DNA of 57,378 nucleotides from Idiomarina aquatica (GTDB lineage Bacteria > Pseudomonadota > Gammaproteobacteria > Enterobacterales > Alteromonadaceae). Where the stretch lies: assembly GCF_004362895.1 (NCBI RefSeq), contig NZ_SNXI01000017.1:1-57378 (forward strand), given 5' to 3'. Positions 35,101 through 43,026 of this stretch are shown piece after piece (position 1 is the first letter of the stretch; the number at the start of each line of letters is the position of its first letter). Under the pieces are notes generated by a model, which worked only from the letters and a program-made list of their open reading frames with translations, was not told the DNA's origin and made no database searches. The position numbers and the translations under genes were made by a program.

Positions 35101-35821
35101 AAAATTGCTTCATGTCGCGCAACCAGGCGCGGATCTTATCGCCGGTAAAGGTGTTATCCGGGCGCTTGTAGCCGTCTTCTTCTAAGATCGCTGCCAACAT
35201 GCTTTTCAAGGTATCCATTTTGCCTTCTTTGGCATGCACGGCAGAGACGAGTTTTTCGATATGGCGCAGGCGGAAGTTCTCATTGGCCAGGCCATAGCGC
35301 GCTGCTAGTTGCCGATGTTTAAGGCTTTCGCTGCGGCTGCTGCGGTCGTTTTTAATATCGTTAAGAATAATATTGCGGTATTCGGTGGTGCTGGAAATTT
35401 TAGCGCTCATTTCAATGCCGCGACCACGCATTTCCTGTGCCCAGTCACTGTATTCACGGGCAACTACACCGTCTTTTTTGTCGTATAGGTAATGTTCGGC
35501 ATCGTACCCGTTGTCCACAAAACGGTAATCAACGCCGTCGGCGCGCTTGGTTAGCACCACTTGTGCGGTGCCGTTTGCGGGTCGCTGGTATTCGTAAATG
35601 ACGTAGCTGTTTTTGTACGGCAGGTAGTATTTGTCGAAGTTTAACCGCGTTTTGGGTACCACACGGTTGGGCAGCTCGCCGTAAAATACCGGGATCATGC
35701 GCTGCAAGGTGGTTTTGCCGGAGGCATTGGAGCCACAGATATTGGTGTGCCCGTCTAAATCAAGCTCGACCACACCCGGCAGGTGCCCGTTTATCATTAT
35801 TATTCTTAGCAGTTTTGCCAT
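32138..35821 (-). CDS. SMC ATPase, JetC/MukB-like
   Basis: A 1227-residue SMC-type ATPase. Walker A is GSNASGKTT at 30-38. Long Gln/Glu-rich coiled coils run ~250-530 and ~620-960 around a compact middle segment (~540-615) that is probably the hinge. The C-terminal head has a signature-like SSSHGMAYLIL at ~1109 and Walker B with catalytic Glu in IHWPIDEIGT at ~1139-1148. This is the loop-extruding motor of a Wadjet/MksBEFG-like complex thought to act on foreign circular DNA. Here the SMC gene is first in the operon, whereas the best-known Wadjet (jetABCD) and mukFEB orders put it after the kleisin and MukE genes. AAGGAT lies before the ATG. Confidence 0.8.
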   Translation of the reverse strand: MAKLLRIIMINGHLPGVVELDLDGHTNICGSNASGKTTLQRMIPVFYGELPNRVVPKTRLNFDKYYLPYKNSYVIYEYQRPANGTAQVVLTKRADGVDYRFVDNGYDAEHYLYDKKDGVVAREYSDWAQEMRGRGIEMSAKISSTTEYRNIILNDIKNDRSSRSESLKHRQLAARYGLANENFRLRHIEKLVSAVHAKEGKMDTLKSMLAAILEEDGYKRPDNTFTGDKIRAWLRDMKQFLKVDRLQKSLADIERISADRTRTLEQLWHLKAVIESDFSEQKRLKADTEAAIQTLKREINDAQNAYETLRSELRDRKSDAQADLKKLEEQLNDAQQQYDNYRDNDIERLGRELEALPERRSELQGLEQHYTTMMDAHKDEAQKLQSHKLEIKEELEQLSSKLRRKIEDKAAQKTAVMQQELDAAKQLNQQLQQQQQTVREQYEAQLEQQQNELAAKRAQRELSTLTDDERNEMQIAEARVDQAQEQLNQHQQVVSQQQEQLNVALRERERLDSQVTEARTQLAQSEQRIEQLQQRLQPAAGSLRQFLSQNVEHWEQSFGRVVSEPLLQRTDLTPRLTENEHNDSLFGVELDLHAIELPEHAAGAERLREQLELATEHWQQQQQQLKNTEKAFADAVEKAKQQQQALDAAKQQQRQLSSDVDYARDNKARLAHAQQKLEQERKQQVRERITQLERELEHTKAQRSEALEELQDDHNARVLEVTAEFQEKTQLLQEAIDDLNAELGRKQDAAKQRIKELEQAFSEKLADQGVDENKLREIKQQISQLQQQIRDTDSRRDEYSEYQTFMRVTWDKQRPRWLEQEQQAKAALRKATSELEQHESQFKAQQQQLKAQLQTLKDTLEKTEKVVLDLQSLVQRMADLPASLNPPQESAAAQGDVSEHCARSYKLLDEKQKQDKDLEQRIPRLEAELREDADLQFLRFIEQSLAQQGEAPDLQVQVNTLSELLKVLEGKRDQTIDQGKTIGKGLFEFFTVFNDIHKRVSDYSRRLTQAVTDELTLDGIDKAEVKISSTIDELSFWQPLKQMTQHYRQWIESGALTPPAEYIDQLTDVAELLKANQEYSIESLIKLQLNLVENGEPVVIRNDRQLTDSSSHGMAYLILCKFLLAFTRLLRPEQAGVTIHWPIDEIGTLAYHNVEKLFVACDNNNIDIVGAFPNPESDVLLLFKHRYLIEPHKEFANKGQLKRIKPRVSELSQKLQALQQDSKEVNA

Positions 35822-35915
35822 GTGTATCCTTACGCAACGCCAACATTAACAACACAAGCCCAAGATTATAACGCAACCGCTGCCAGCTGCCACCCCCACA
35901 TCGCTCGCGTCCAAA

Positions 35916-35970
35916 GTAGCTCGCGCCCTGGCGCGAGGGGAAAAGCCTTGCGTCAGGACGCAAGCTACGG
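35916..35970. repeat. REP-like palindrome pair
   Basis: GTAGCTCGCGCC-ctg-GCGCGAG and CTTGCGTC-a-GGACGCAAGCTACG lie head to head between the SMC and Mrr genes. They share the GTAGC...GCTAC frame with the other repeats in the window. Confidence 0.7.
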
Positions 35971-36014
35971 CGTTAACGAATACCCGCGTCAGGTCACACG
36001 ATACCTGGGTTAAC

Positions 36015-36983
36015 TTAAACCATTACTACTGGCAGATTTGCAATGCCGAGAGTGCGTAGCTGTTCAACCGTTAATTTATCTAAGTGTTCAGAAATCCACT
36101 CTACCAGGTCGTTGCCGGTAATTAGCATGATGTTTTTAAGGTGTGCGTAATCACGCACCTTAGCAGAAAAGTCGGCAGTTGTTACAACGCAACGGACTGT
36201 GGCGCTATCGTCTTCCACAGCATCCAATTGTTCTATTGCATGTGTTGAGGATTTACCCGCATGGTGTTTAACTTGGACTAATAACTTGGCAGCGAAAAAG
36301 CGATCGTTTCGCTCGGCCAAAATATCGATATCTGCGACGCCCTTCAGCTTGTTTTTTGCCTCGATCGTTGTGTTGTAGCCATCAAGTTCGAGTAACGTAG
36401 CAACAAGTTCTTCGAGACCCTGTCCACCACCATCTAAGAAAGTCTTTCCGTGCTGCAGGTTATGTAGCAGTTTTGTTTTAAAATCTGCAAGCTGTTGCTC
36501 TTCTTTTTCTATTAATGTTGACTCAAAACGATAGTGCCCGCCTTTAGCGGCCTCGTAGATGCTATCGAGTTCGTTTGCAAACTGACCGAGATCGGCAACC
36601 GACATACGAATTCTCATGCGTGACTCGAGGCCGTTACTCAAGTTTTTTCGTGGCGTTTTTAAGATACGTCCGTCTACGCAAACAAAATCTACGCTCACTC
36701 TATTCTCACCGTTTGTGATGCCTTTATCATAGCTTTTAGTGCCAACAGCCCTACCAATAGCAAAACTTTTTACTAAGGGCACGACGACAATGTCGCCAGG
36801 TTTGATATTAAAGAAGCGTTTTATTTGATTGGTATGACGACCTAAACTTATATTTTTCTCTTTAAAAGCTGCTATCAACTCTTTAACCGAGGTGTAGTTA
36901 GCAAACTTAACTTGCCCCCAACCGTAACCAATAAGATTGTCTTTCAACAATTCTGCAGGACTTCTAACCAATAAATATTTCAT
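36015..36983 (-). CDS. Mrr-type restriction endonuclease
   Basis: A 322-residue protein. The C-terminal ~150 residues are an Mrr-cat (PD-(D/E)XK) nuclease: Glu in GLEELVATLLELDGY, the Asp pair in GVADIDILAE, and QVKHH as the Q-x-K active-site strand. The N-terminal half carries a domain with FNIKPGDIVVVPLVK, probably a DNA- or base-recognition module. Such enzymes typically cut methylated or otherwise modified foreign DNA. I chose ATG 36983 with AAGGAAAG upstream; the 11 residues before it look non-coding. A 99-residue gene lies 26 bp upstream and is probably co-transcribed. Confidence 0.8.
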   Translation of the reverse strand: MKYLLVRSPAELLKDNLIGYGWGQVKFANYTSVKELIAAFKEKNISLGRHTNQIKRFFNIKPGDIVVVPLVKSFAIGRAVGTKSYDKGITNGENRVSVDFVCVDGRILKTPRKNLSNGLESRMRIRMSVADLGQFANELDSIYEAAKGGHYRFESTLIEKEEQQLADFKTKLLHNLQHGKTFLDGGGQGLEELVATLLELDGYNTTIEAKNKLKGVADIDILAERNDRFFAAKLLVQVKHHAGKSSTHAIEQLDAVEDDSATVRCVVTTADFSAKVRDYAHLKNIMLITGNDLVEWISEHLDKLTVEQLRTLGIANLPVVMV

Positions 36984-37009
36984 GAACTTTCCTTGTCGTA
37001 AATTATGTA

Positions 37010-37309
37010 CTACCAAATGACTTTGATGGTGCCACCACCAATAACCGCTTTAGTTGTAGAACTAATCTCAAACCCATTGGTGTGACGAACCGTCACTAAA
37101 TTTTGCAATAATTCGATCAGGTAAAGTTTAAATAAGCTTATTTCAGGCCGCTCCCAAACGAAGTCTGACAACGACCAAGTGCCATACTCGATTTCTCGAT
37201 GCGCATTAATAGCGAACTTAAATTCACCTGGGTGTTCAGTAATTTCTTTAAACTGCTTTGCTAATGCAAAGAGTCGGTTATTTTCAAAAGTTGGTTCACT
37301 TGTTTGCAT
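37010..37309 (-). CDS. Small hypothetical protein upstream of Mrr gene
   Basis: A 99-residue soluble protein with GAGGG before its ATG. It has an aromatic, acidic middle (EYGTWSLSDFVWERPEISLFKLYLIELL) and no recognised family. It lies 26 bp before the Mrr-type nuclease gene on the same strand, suggesting an operon and possibly an accessory or control role. Confidence 0.55.
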   Translation of the reverse strand: MQTSEPTFENNRLFALAKQFKEITEHPGEFKFAINAHREIEYGTWSLSDFVWERPEISLFKLYLIELLQNLVTVRHTNGFEISSTTKAVIGGGTIKVIW

Positions 37310-37390
37310 GTTATCACCCTCAAATTAAGTGACATAGCGTATTTTCCTGATGCGTCAGATTGCGTCGCACTTAGCGTTGTTTCAAGCAGA

Positions 37391-37414
37391 CCCACGTCAG
37401 GACGCGGGCTACGC
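37391..37414. repeat. REP-like palindrome
   Basis: CCCACGTC-a-GGACGCGGGCTACGC, a single copy of the family with the GCTACG end, between the divergent 99-residue and lipoprotein genes. Confidence 0.55.
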
Positions 37415-37488
37415 TAAGATCAAAATAACTTCCCAAATCTAAAATATTAAATAAAATAGCGCTTTTTTGATTTTTACAGGATGTATCG

Positions 37489-38364
37489 ATGAAAAAGCTA
37501 CTCACCATCGCTATTTCGGCATTAGCACTCACTGGGTGTTCTTCTATTCCTGAAGGGTATCAATTTTCAGAGGGTGCCAAGCTAACAACCGCCACAAAAT
37601 TGAGCTCAGCGTCTGAACTTTACGAGAATGCTGAACAGCTAAAACAACAAAATTTAGATACGGTAAACAGCACCGGCGGGAATACGTCCGACTTGCTGTT
37701 TGGTTCTGGCCTTGCCGGTTCTGCGATTTTCTATGCTGATACAGGCATGTGGACGGGGCCCGGCAATTTTTCTAGTGGTATGGCATTAACCTCTTTTGTT
37801 CTCGACTCAATGACCAATAAAGGTATGGCTTACCACAAGTGGACGTACACGTACTTTTTTCACATTGATGCAGAATGCGAAAGTACAGACTGCGTTAATG
37901 AAAATTTAGGCGCATTCTGGATGAACATAGCCAACCTGTACAAAGCAACAGGCTTAGCTGAAGAAAATAAACTATTTGATTTTGACTACTCCGGTGCAGG
38001 CTTTATTTTTGACTATTTTGAAGGGCAAGCTGAACAAAAAACCGTATTACGCGATGGCTCTCCCTCATCAACAACCCGTAACCTAATGCTTGTTCGCCAG
38101 TTAGACGACATCTCTGAATTTAACGGCATGGAAGTATGGGGTAACGATACTCCGAAAGATTACCAGGATAAAATCTCACTACCAGGCATGGATTACGTTG
38201 AAGAGACAAACTTGCTAATCAAAGCCAGCCAAGGTCACCCGAATATATATATTTTCCGTGGCATCGATCGCGTAGCAGCCGCAGAGAAAAAACCGTGTTT
38301 TGGTGGTTTTTTTATTAACAATGGCAACGTGATCAATGTGCCTGAAATTGGTTGCATGATCTAG
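37489..38364 (+). CDS. Hypothetical lipoprotein
   Basis: A 291-residue lipoprotein. The lipobox LALTGC gives lipidated Cys17. The mature part is soluble with two Cys pairs (AECESTDC near 125-132 and the last third), a hydrophobic patch near 70-105 and no recognised domain. It is probably periplasmic and membrane-anchored. Monocistronic, with REP palindromes after its stop. I cannot name its function. Confidence 0.7.
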   Translation: MKKLLTIAISALALTGCSSIPEGYQFSEGAKLTTATKLSSASELYENAEQLKQQNLDTVNSTGGNTSDLLFGSGLAGSAIFYADTGMWTGPGNFSSGMALTSFVLDSMTNKGMAYHKWTYTYFFHIDAECESTDCVNENLGAFWMNIANLYKATGLAEENKLFDFDYSGAGFIFDYFEGQAEQKTVLRDGSPSSTTRNLMLVRQLDDISEFNGMEVWGNDTPKDYQDKISLPGMDYVEETNLLIKASQGHPNIYIFRGIDRVAAAEKKPCFGGFFINNGNVINVPEIGCMI

Positions 38365-38375
38365 GTACAATACCA

Positions 38376-38435
38376 CGTAGCTCGTGCTTCCAGCACGAGG
38401 TTATCGACAACTCGTGCCAAGGCACGAGCTACTGG
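38376..38435. repeat. REP-like palindrome pair supplying a stop codon
   Basis: CGTAGCTCGTGC-ttcca-GCACGAGG (38376-38400) and CTCGTGCC-aa-GGCACGAGCTAC (38409-38432). The terminal GCTAC of the second copy contains the TAG stop (38429-38431) of the minus-strand WYL gene. Confidence 0.7.
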
Positions 38436-39433
38436 TATGCGCGGAGGGTTTCGGCGAGTTCGCTGGCGATGTCTTGGCGCAGCGCGGCGGGTTCGAGGAT
38501 TTCGATTTGGGCGCCCATGGATTTGATCCACCAGCGTAGTTGCCAAGAGTCGTTGACCGTAGCGGTGAGGATCTTACCCTGCTCACTGGCTGCAATCGCC
38601 TGGTCATCACTCAGTGGTGTTTCGCTGATATGCATCGCCAGGTTATCGTTAATACGAGCTTTTAGTGCCAACTTTACGCCATCGGAAAACTGCAGATTAC
38701 CGTCTAACAAATATCCTTTTAAGGTAAACCCATCCGGCACGGTGATATTTTTATCGTCGCGTAAAACAGCCGCTTGCATCCGATGCAAAGCAAACAAACG
38801 CGCGTCATCATAGGGGTCGACCGTCGCCACCAAATAAGTGCTGACGCCTCGCTGTACCAATCCCAATGGATGCAATGTATAGGTTTTACAAGGTTTACCG
38901 GCAGGCTGGTAGTTAACATCCAAACACTGATTATGCAACAGCGCCAGCTGCGTGTTGTGCAACACCTCGTCATCGATATGCGGTGCCTGCTGTTGCAATG
39001 TTGCCGGCACATACGCCACTTTGTTTTGCCAATCACCAAAAGCCTGACTTTGCTGCAACTTAGCTAGTTTGTCTTTGGCCTGGTTCAACCGCGGCGCTAT
39101 GGACTGTAAAACAGTCCCCGGTAGCAGCGGTTTTAACACCTTCTCAACCATGGTCAACGACAACGCCTCTGCGGCTGAAATCGCCGGCATATCTGCCCCT
39201 GCTCCGGCCATCCAGTGCCAACCATAGGGCTTGCCTTTGTCGTTACAGACCAGGGCAAATGACTGGGATAACTGCTCCAAATCACGCTCAACCTGCCGCT
39301 TGGACACATTAAAGCCCTCGTCATTAAGCAGCTGACAAATATCGCGAGCGGTCATCCCCGGCGCCCGGGTTGGTAGTAATTTGAGCATTTCCCACTGGCG
39401 TACCAGTGTTTGACGTGATCCTGTGGTCGACAT
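38429..39433 (-). CDS. WYL-domain transcriptional regulator
   Basis: A 334-residue regulator of the YafY-like type. It has an N-terminal winged helix (RQWEMLKLLPTRAPGMTARDICQLL...VSKRQVERDLEQLS, residues ~10-55), a linker, and a WYL domain with the core LDVNYQPAGKPCKTYTLHPLGLVQRG and YLVATVDPYDDARLFALHRM, then a WCX tail. It lies at the right edge of the defence-like segment. The stop codon is part of a REP palindrome. The target is unknown. Confidence 0.8.
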   Translation of the reverse strand: MSTTGSRQTLVRQWEMLKLLPTRAPGMTARDICQLLNDEGFNVSKRQVERDLEQLSQSFALVCNDKGKPYGWHWMAGAGADMPAISAAEALSLTMVEKVLKPLLPGTVLQSIAPRLNQAKDKLAKLQQSQAFGDWQNKVAYVPATLQQQAPHIDDEVLHNTQLALLHNQCLDVNYQPAGKPCKTYTLHPLGLVQRGVSTYLVATVDPYDDARLFALHRMQAAVLRDDKNITVPDGFTLKGYLLDGNLQFSDGVKLALKARINDNLAMHISETPLSDDQAIAASEQGKILTATVNDSWQLRWWIKSMGAQIEILEPAALRQDIASELAETLRAYQ

Positions 39434-39486
39434 AGCAATTCCCTTTGTCAGTAAGCCGCCGCTATTAAACTACTATATCTCGTGAG

Positions 39487-39873
39487 TTAATCAATACGGC
39501 ATTGCGAACATCTTTCCTGACCGGTCAAAAGCTTTGAGATACGATTGCGGTGTTTAGCAAAGCCCAGGTAAACCTTATCGGCCAGCCAACGGACACCCGG
39601 CCATCGCAATGGCGCAATCAGCCAACCTTTACCCACTTGCGACCAGGCCTCATGTGTCACATCCAGGCCATAAATCATCTCACCATTAGCAAGTTGCCCA
39701 TGAAGATAGGCATTAGCATCGCCCACGTTAATCTCAGGGTAGCGCTCGCTAAAGTCATCCGCATTGATATTTTCAAACTGGATATTGCCCGGCTCATCCA
39801 GCTTTTTTAGGTGGCGCATTTCTTTGACACACAAAGGGCAGCCACCATCGTAAAAAATAATCAGGTTTTTCAC
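39487..39873 (-). CDS. DCC-family thiol-disulfide oxidoreductase
   Basis: A 128-residue DUF393/DCC protein. The signature YDGGCPLC sits at residues 8-15 and gives the redox CxxC; PLRWPGVRWLADKVY is the typical second conserved stretch. No signal peptide, so cytoplasmic or peripheral. Its physiological substrate is not established. Divergent from the serine hydrolase gene. Confidence 0.85.
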   Translation of the reverse strand: MKNLIIFYDGGCPLCVKEMRHLKKLDEPGNIQFENINADDFSERYPEINVGDANAYLHGQLANGEMIYGLDVTHEAWSQVGKGWLIAPLRWPGVRWLADKVYLGFAKHRNRISKLLTGQERCSQCRID

Positions 39874-39967
39874 TACTTAACACCCTGTCATCGTTTTTAA
39901 AGCCACTTATACATACGGCAGAATTTGCTATAGTTATCACAATAATTATAAAAAAAGGGTTAAAGCC

Positions 39968-41248
39968 ATGTCTAAACATCTCACATGCTGTAGTGTCATG
40001 CTGTTTTCGTTGACTGCGCAAGCGCAAGAGTTTGCGAGCAGTTATGCTGGTGACTTAGTGGTTAATGAAAATACCACACTGCCACTTCAACTTAATTTAA
40101 CCGATGGGGCCGCCACCTTAGACAGTCCGGCGCAGGGGGCCTTTGGCATTCCGATAAACGAAGTCGATATAACCCAAACCCAGCTGACGTTTAGTTCATC
40201 GGTCATCCAAGCCTCATTCGATGGTAAACGTCAGGATAATGGCTGTTATCAAGGGCAATTTAACCAAGGCATGAGTTTAGCGCTAACCTTGTGTCCCGTA
40301 GATGAGTCACAACAGCCAACACCAGAACAAACCCTGGCAGAGCTACCGGTCGATGCGGCTATTATTGAGTTGACTGACGGTGAATGGCAAGTCGAACGTT
40401 TAACTTTTAACGTTGACGACAACAAGCAATATGAAATTGGTTCAGTGACTAAAACGATGGTTGCTTGGTTGTTGGCAGAAGCGCTGCAGGACGATGTCGT
40501 TAATGAGCAAACGCAATTAAAAACCTATTGGCCCAACGCCAATGAACAGGTCGGTGACATCAAACTGGTTGATATTGCCACCCACCACTCCGGATTACCG
40601 CGGTTGCCGACTAATTTGAGTTTAGATGATATCAATGACCCCTATATCGATTACGATACGGTAAAACTCAACGAAGCCGTGAGCACATCCTCTGTCGCAC
40701 TACCGGCGCAATACGAATACTCAAACTTTGGCTACGGACTGTTAGCCGAAACCTTGGCAAAAGCTTATGATCAATCCTTTGAGGAATTACTCCAAGAAAA
40801 GCTTTTTAAGCCATTGGCTATGGCCAACAGTTACTTGGCATTAGCGCCAATTGATAACCCACAATTGATTGCCGGTTCGCGTATCGACGGTAGCCAAGTA
40901 CCACATTGGCACTTTGACGCCCTAGCCGGAGCCGGTGCGGTTATTGCGACCGTTGATGACATGGTGGCTTACTTAAAAACGCTGATGCAGCCGCGCGATA
41001 AATGGCAGCCGGTGGTAGAAACCCTGTTAGCCGAGCGCCAGCCGTTAGGTCAATCATCACAGCAGTCTTTGGCTTGGATAAAGGAGCAGCGCGGCGATAC
41101 AATGCTGGTCTGGCATAATGGCCAAACGGCAGGGTTTAGTAGCTTTATTGGTTTTACGGAAGATGGCAAGCGCGGCGTTGTTATACTTAGCAGCCGCGCC
41201 CGCAGTGTGACCGAAATAGGTAAAAAGCTCTTGCTGAATAAACCTTAA
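39968..41248 (+). CDS. Exported serine hydrolase, class C beta-lactamase fold
   Basis: A 426-residue exported serine hydrolase. The signal peptide ends at AQAQ (~20). A ~100-residue beta-rich N-terminal domain precedes the beta-lactamase/PBP-like domain with the catalytic SVTK at 159-162, YSNFGYG as the Y-x-N motif and WHNGQTAGF as the third (H-x-G) motif. It probably acts as a peptidase or esterase in the periplasm; real beta-lactamase activity is unlikely without closer similarity to AmpC. Converges on the porin gene with a 4-bp overlap. Confidence 0.85.
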   Translation: MSKHLTCCSVMLFSLTAQAQEFASSYAGDLVVNENTTLPLQLNLTDGAATLDSPAQGAFGIPINEVDITQTQLTFSSSVIQASFDGKRQDNGCYQGQFNQGMSLALTLCPVDESQQPTPEQTLAELPVDAAIIELTDGEWQVERLTFNVDDNKQYEIGSVTKTMVAWLLAEALQDDVVNEQTQLKTYWPNANEQVGDIKLVDIATHHSGLPRLPTNLSLDDINDPYIDYDTVKLNEAVSTSSVALPAQYEYSNFGYGLLAETLAKAYDQSFEELLQEKLFKPLAMANSYLALAPIDNPQLIAGSRIDGSQVPHWHFDALAGAGAVIATVDDMVAYLKTLMQPRDKWQPVVETLLAERQPLGQSSQQSLAWIKEQRGDTMLVWHNGQTAGFSSFIGFTEDGKRGVVILSSRARSVTEIGKKLLLNKP

Positions 41249-42249
41249 AAATTCCACATGGTCCAGACACCAAACTCGTTGGAGTCCCGATCGACTGTCG
41301 CTGACGTTTGCTCTTTATGTTTGGCAACAAAGGCGACCGTCAAATAGGACGTTGCCTTCCAGTCCCAGCCGGCTTGAATGTAGTCTTTTTCTAAGCTGGG
41401 ATTAAGTCGGCGACTGGGGTTGCTGGTGTCGTAACGTAAGAACACCGAGTACTTAGGCGCGTAACGATAACTGACCCAACTGCCGCAGCCACTTTTAGCA
41501 TCTTCGATGGGGGTTGCGACTTGGTTCCAGTTATTGCTATGCACGTACTCAACACCAAAACGCCACTGTTTCGACTGATAATTAACAGAGGCATTAAAGC
41601 GCTCAGCGGTATTTAGCTTATTCGCTTCGTCTTTATCCTGTGCACGTGAGCCCGTGTAAATACCCACCGCAACGTCCCAGTTAGCCGTTGCGTGCCATGC
41701 TGCGTAGGCTTCTACGTCAGCCGAGTCACCAACTGTAGGCTTTTTAAAACCCCCGCCGGTTACGACTGATGCACCATAGCTGAACTGCTCACCTTTTTGA
41801 TAAAAGTGCACACCCAAATCTGTTGGGCCGGCGAAACCTTCCATTGGGTTAATGCTGGGATCCACGTAGCGGTAGCCGACTTTGCGCGCCACATAGTCAA
41901 TCCAGGGTAGCGGAGCGACACCCAGCCAGAGCTTTTTATCGTCGCCGATTTTACGCTCGACATAGGCATGACGAAACCACACGTCTGTTGGATCGGCCTG
42001 CCGGCGCCATTGCACATCCGTTGTTATGACTGCGCTCCAGGTTTCGTTAAATTGATGATTCAAATCAAGATAGAAGCGTTTTAGGTCAAATTCCCAACCT
42101 TCAATCGGCACGCTGACGTCACTTTGCTGGATATTGCTGAAGTTAGCAAAGGTCTGGCTGGACAGCTCAGTTTGCTGTTCAGCCGCTGCGTTTGCGCTGA
42201 TGCCTAGCGCCAACAAGGTGATTGCTAACTTTGACAAACGTAGGTTCAT
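41245..42249 (-). CDS. Outer-membrane porin-like barrel
   Basis: A 334-residue outer-membrane protein with a signal peptide (ending ANAAAEQ) and alternating strands throughout, rich in aromatic girdle residues (YRYVDPSINPMEGF, FGVEYVHSNNW). It ends in FGVWTMWNF with a C-terminal Phe. It resembles porins of the OprO/P-like or phosphate-selective type only in overall shape; the family is uncertain. Divergent from tsdB, so it might serve the same sulfur-oxidation niche. Confidence 0.75.
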   Translation of the reverse strand: MNLRLSKLAITLLALGISANAAAEQQTELSSQTFANFSNIQQSDVSVPIEGWEFDLKRFYLDLNHQFNETWSAVITTDVQWRRQADPTDVWFRHAYVERKIGDDKKLWLGVAPLPWIDYVARKVGYRYVDPSINPMEGFAGPTDLGVHFYQKGEQFSYGASVVTGGGFKKPTVGDSADVEAYAAWHATANWDVAVGIYTGSRAQDKDEANKLNTAERFNASVNYQSKQWRFGVEYVHSNNWNQVATPIEDAKSGCGSWVSYRYAPKYSVFLRYDTSNPSRRLNPSLEKDYIQAGWDWKATSYLTVAFVAKHKEQTSATVDRDSNEFGVWTMWNF

Positions 42250-42358
42250 ACGCTAATCCCTTTAATTAAAGTCCTTACAGTTTGTAGGATTATAATATAT
42301 ATTCTGCTAATATAATAACCATCATATGCATATGCTCATATCACATAAGGAAGTCGTT

Positions 42359-43015
42359 ATGAAAAACTTCATTCGTCGGCGTAGTTTAATCCTCGGCAGT
42401 GCGTTTTTGATATCGCTGTCAGCCAGCGCCGCTGATGGCAATATAGACAATGGTCAACAACTGTCAATGAAAGGTGATGGTAGCGGTGCCCCTTGTATGG
42501 CTTGTCATGGCCCTAATGGTGAAGGCAATGCGGCAGGCAATTTCCCCTACATTGCGGGGTTAGACGAAGGCTATTTATTGCGTCAGATGCTGGCCTATCA
42601 AACAGGCGCCCGGACTAACGCCGTTATGAGCATGAATGTCGATAACTTTGACGAGCAACAACTGGCTGATATTGCCGCTTATTACGCGAGCTTACCCGCG
42701 CCGACCGCAACCGCAGAAATCAGCGATAAAAAACAAGCGGAACTGGGCGAGATGTTAGTCAATAACGGCAATTGGGATGAATACATTCCGGCCTGCAGTA
42801 CATGTCATGGGCCCGGTAATCGTGGTGTTGACGAAAATTTCCCTGCCCTTGCCGGACAACATGCGGGTTACATTAAGCAGCAGCTTAAAGCGTGGCAAAA
42901 CGGTACCCGTAAAACCGACGAAGTGCAGTTGATGGAAGCTGTTGCTAAACGCTTAAGTGACGAACAAATTGATGCGGTCGCAGCCTACCTCGCATCGCTA
43001 CCTGCCGCGAAATAA
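42359..43015 (+). CDS. tsdB: Dihaem cytochrome c, TsdB-like
   Basis: A 218-residue periplasmic dihaem cytochrome c4-type protein. The haem sites are CMACH at 46-50 and CSTCH at 146-150, each in a ~90-residue c-type domain. The start at 42359 follows AAGGAAG and opens a signal peptide (SASAAD). It precedes TsdA by 11 bp; in tsdBA organisms TsdB accepts electrons from thiosulfate dehydrogenase. Assigned from domain order plus neighbour. Confidence 0.8.
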   Translation: MKNFIRRRSLILGSAFLISLSASAADGNIDNGQQLSMKGDGSGAPCMACHGPNGEGNAAGNFPYIAGLDEGYLLRQMLAYQTGARTNAVMSMNVDNFDEQQLADIAAYYASLPAPTATAEISDKKQAELGEMLVNNGNWDEYIPACSTCHGPGNRGVDENFPALAGQHAGYIKQQLKAWQNGTRKTDEVQLMEAVAKRLSDEQIDAVAAYLASLPAAK

Positions 43016-43026
43016 GGAGTCAGAAC

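Noticed and set aside
39968-41248. Antibiotic-resistance class C beta-lactamase
   Set aside because: Only the general fold motifs are present; an extra N-terminal domain and lack of AmpC-specific sequence argue for a generic serine hydrolase.
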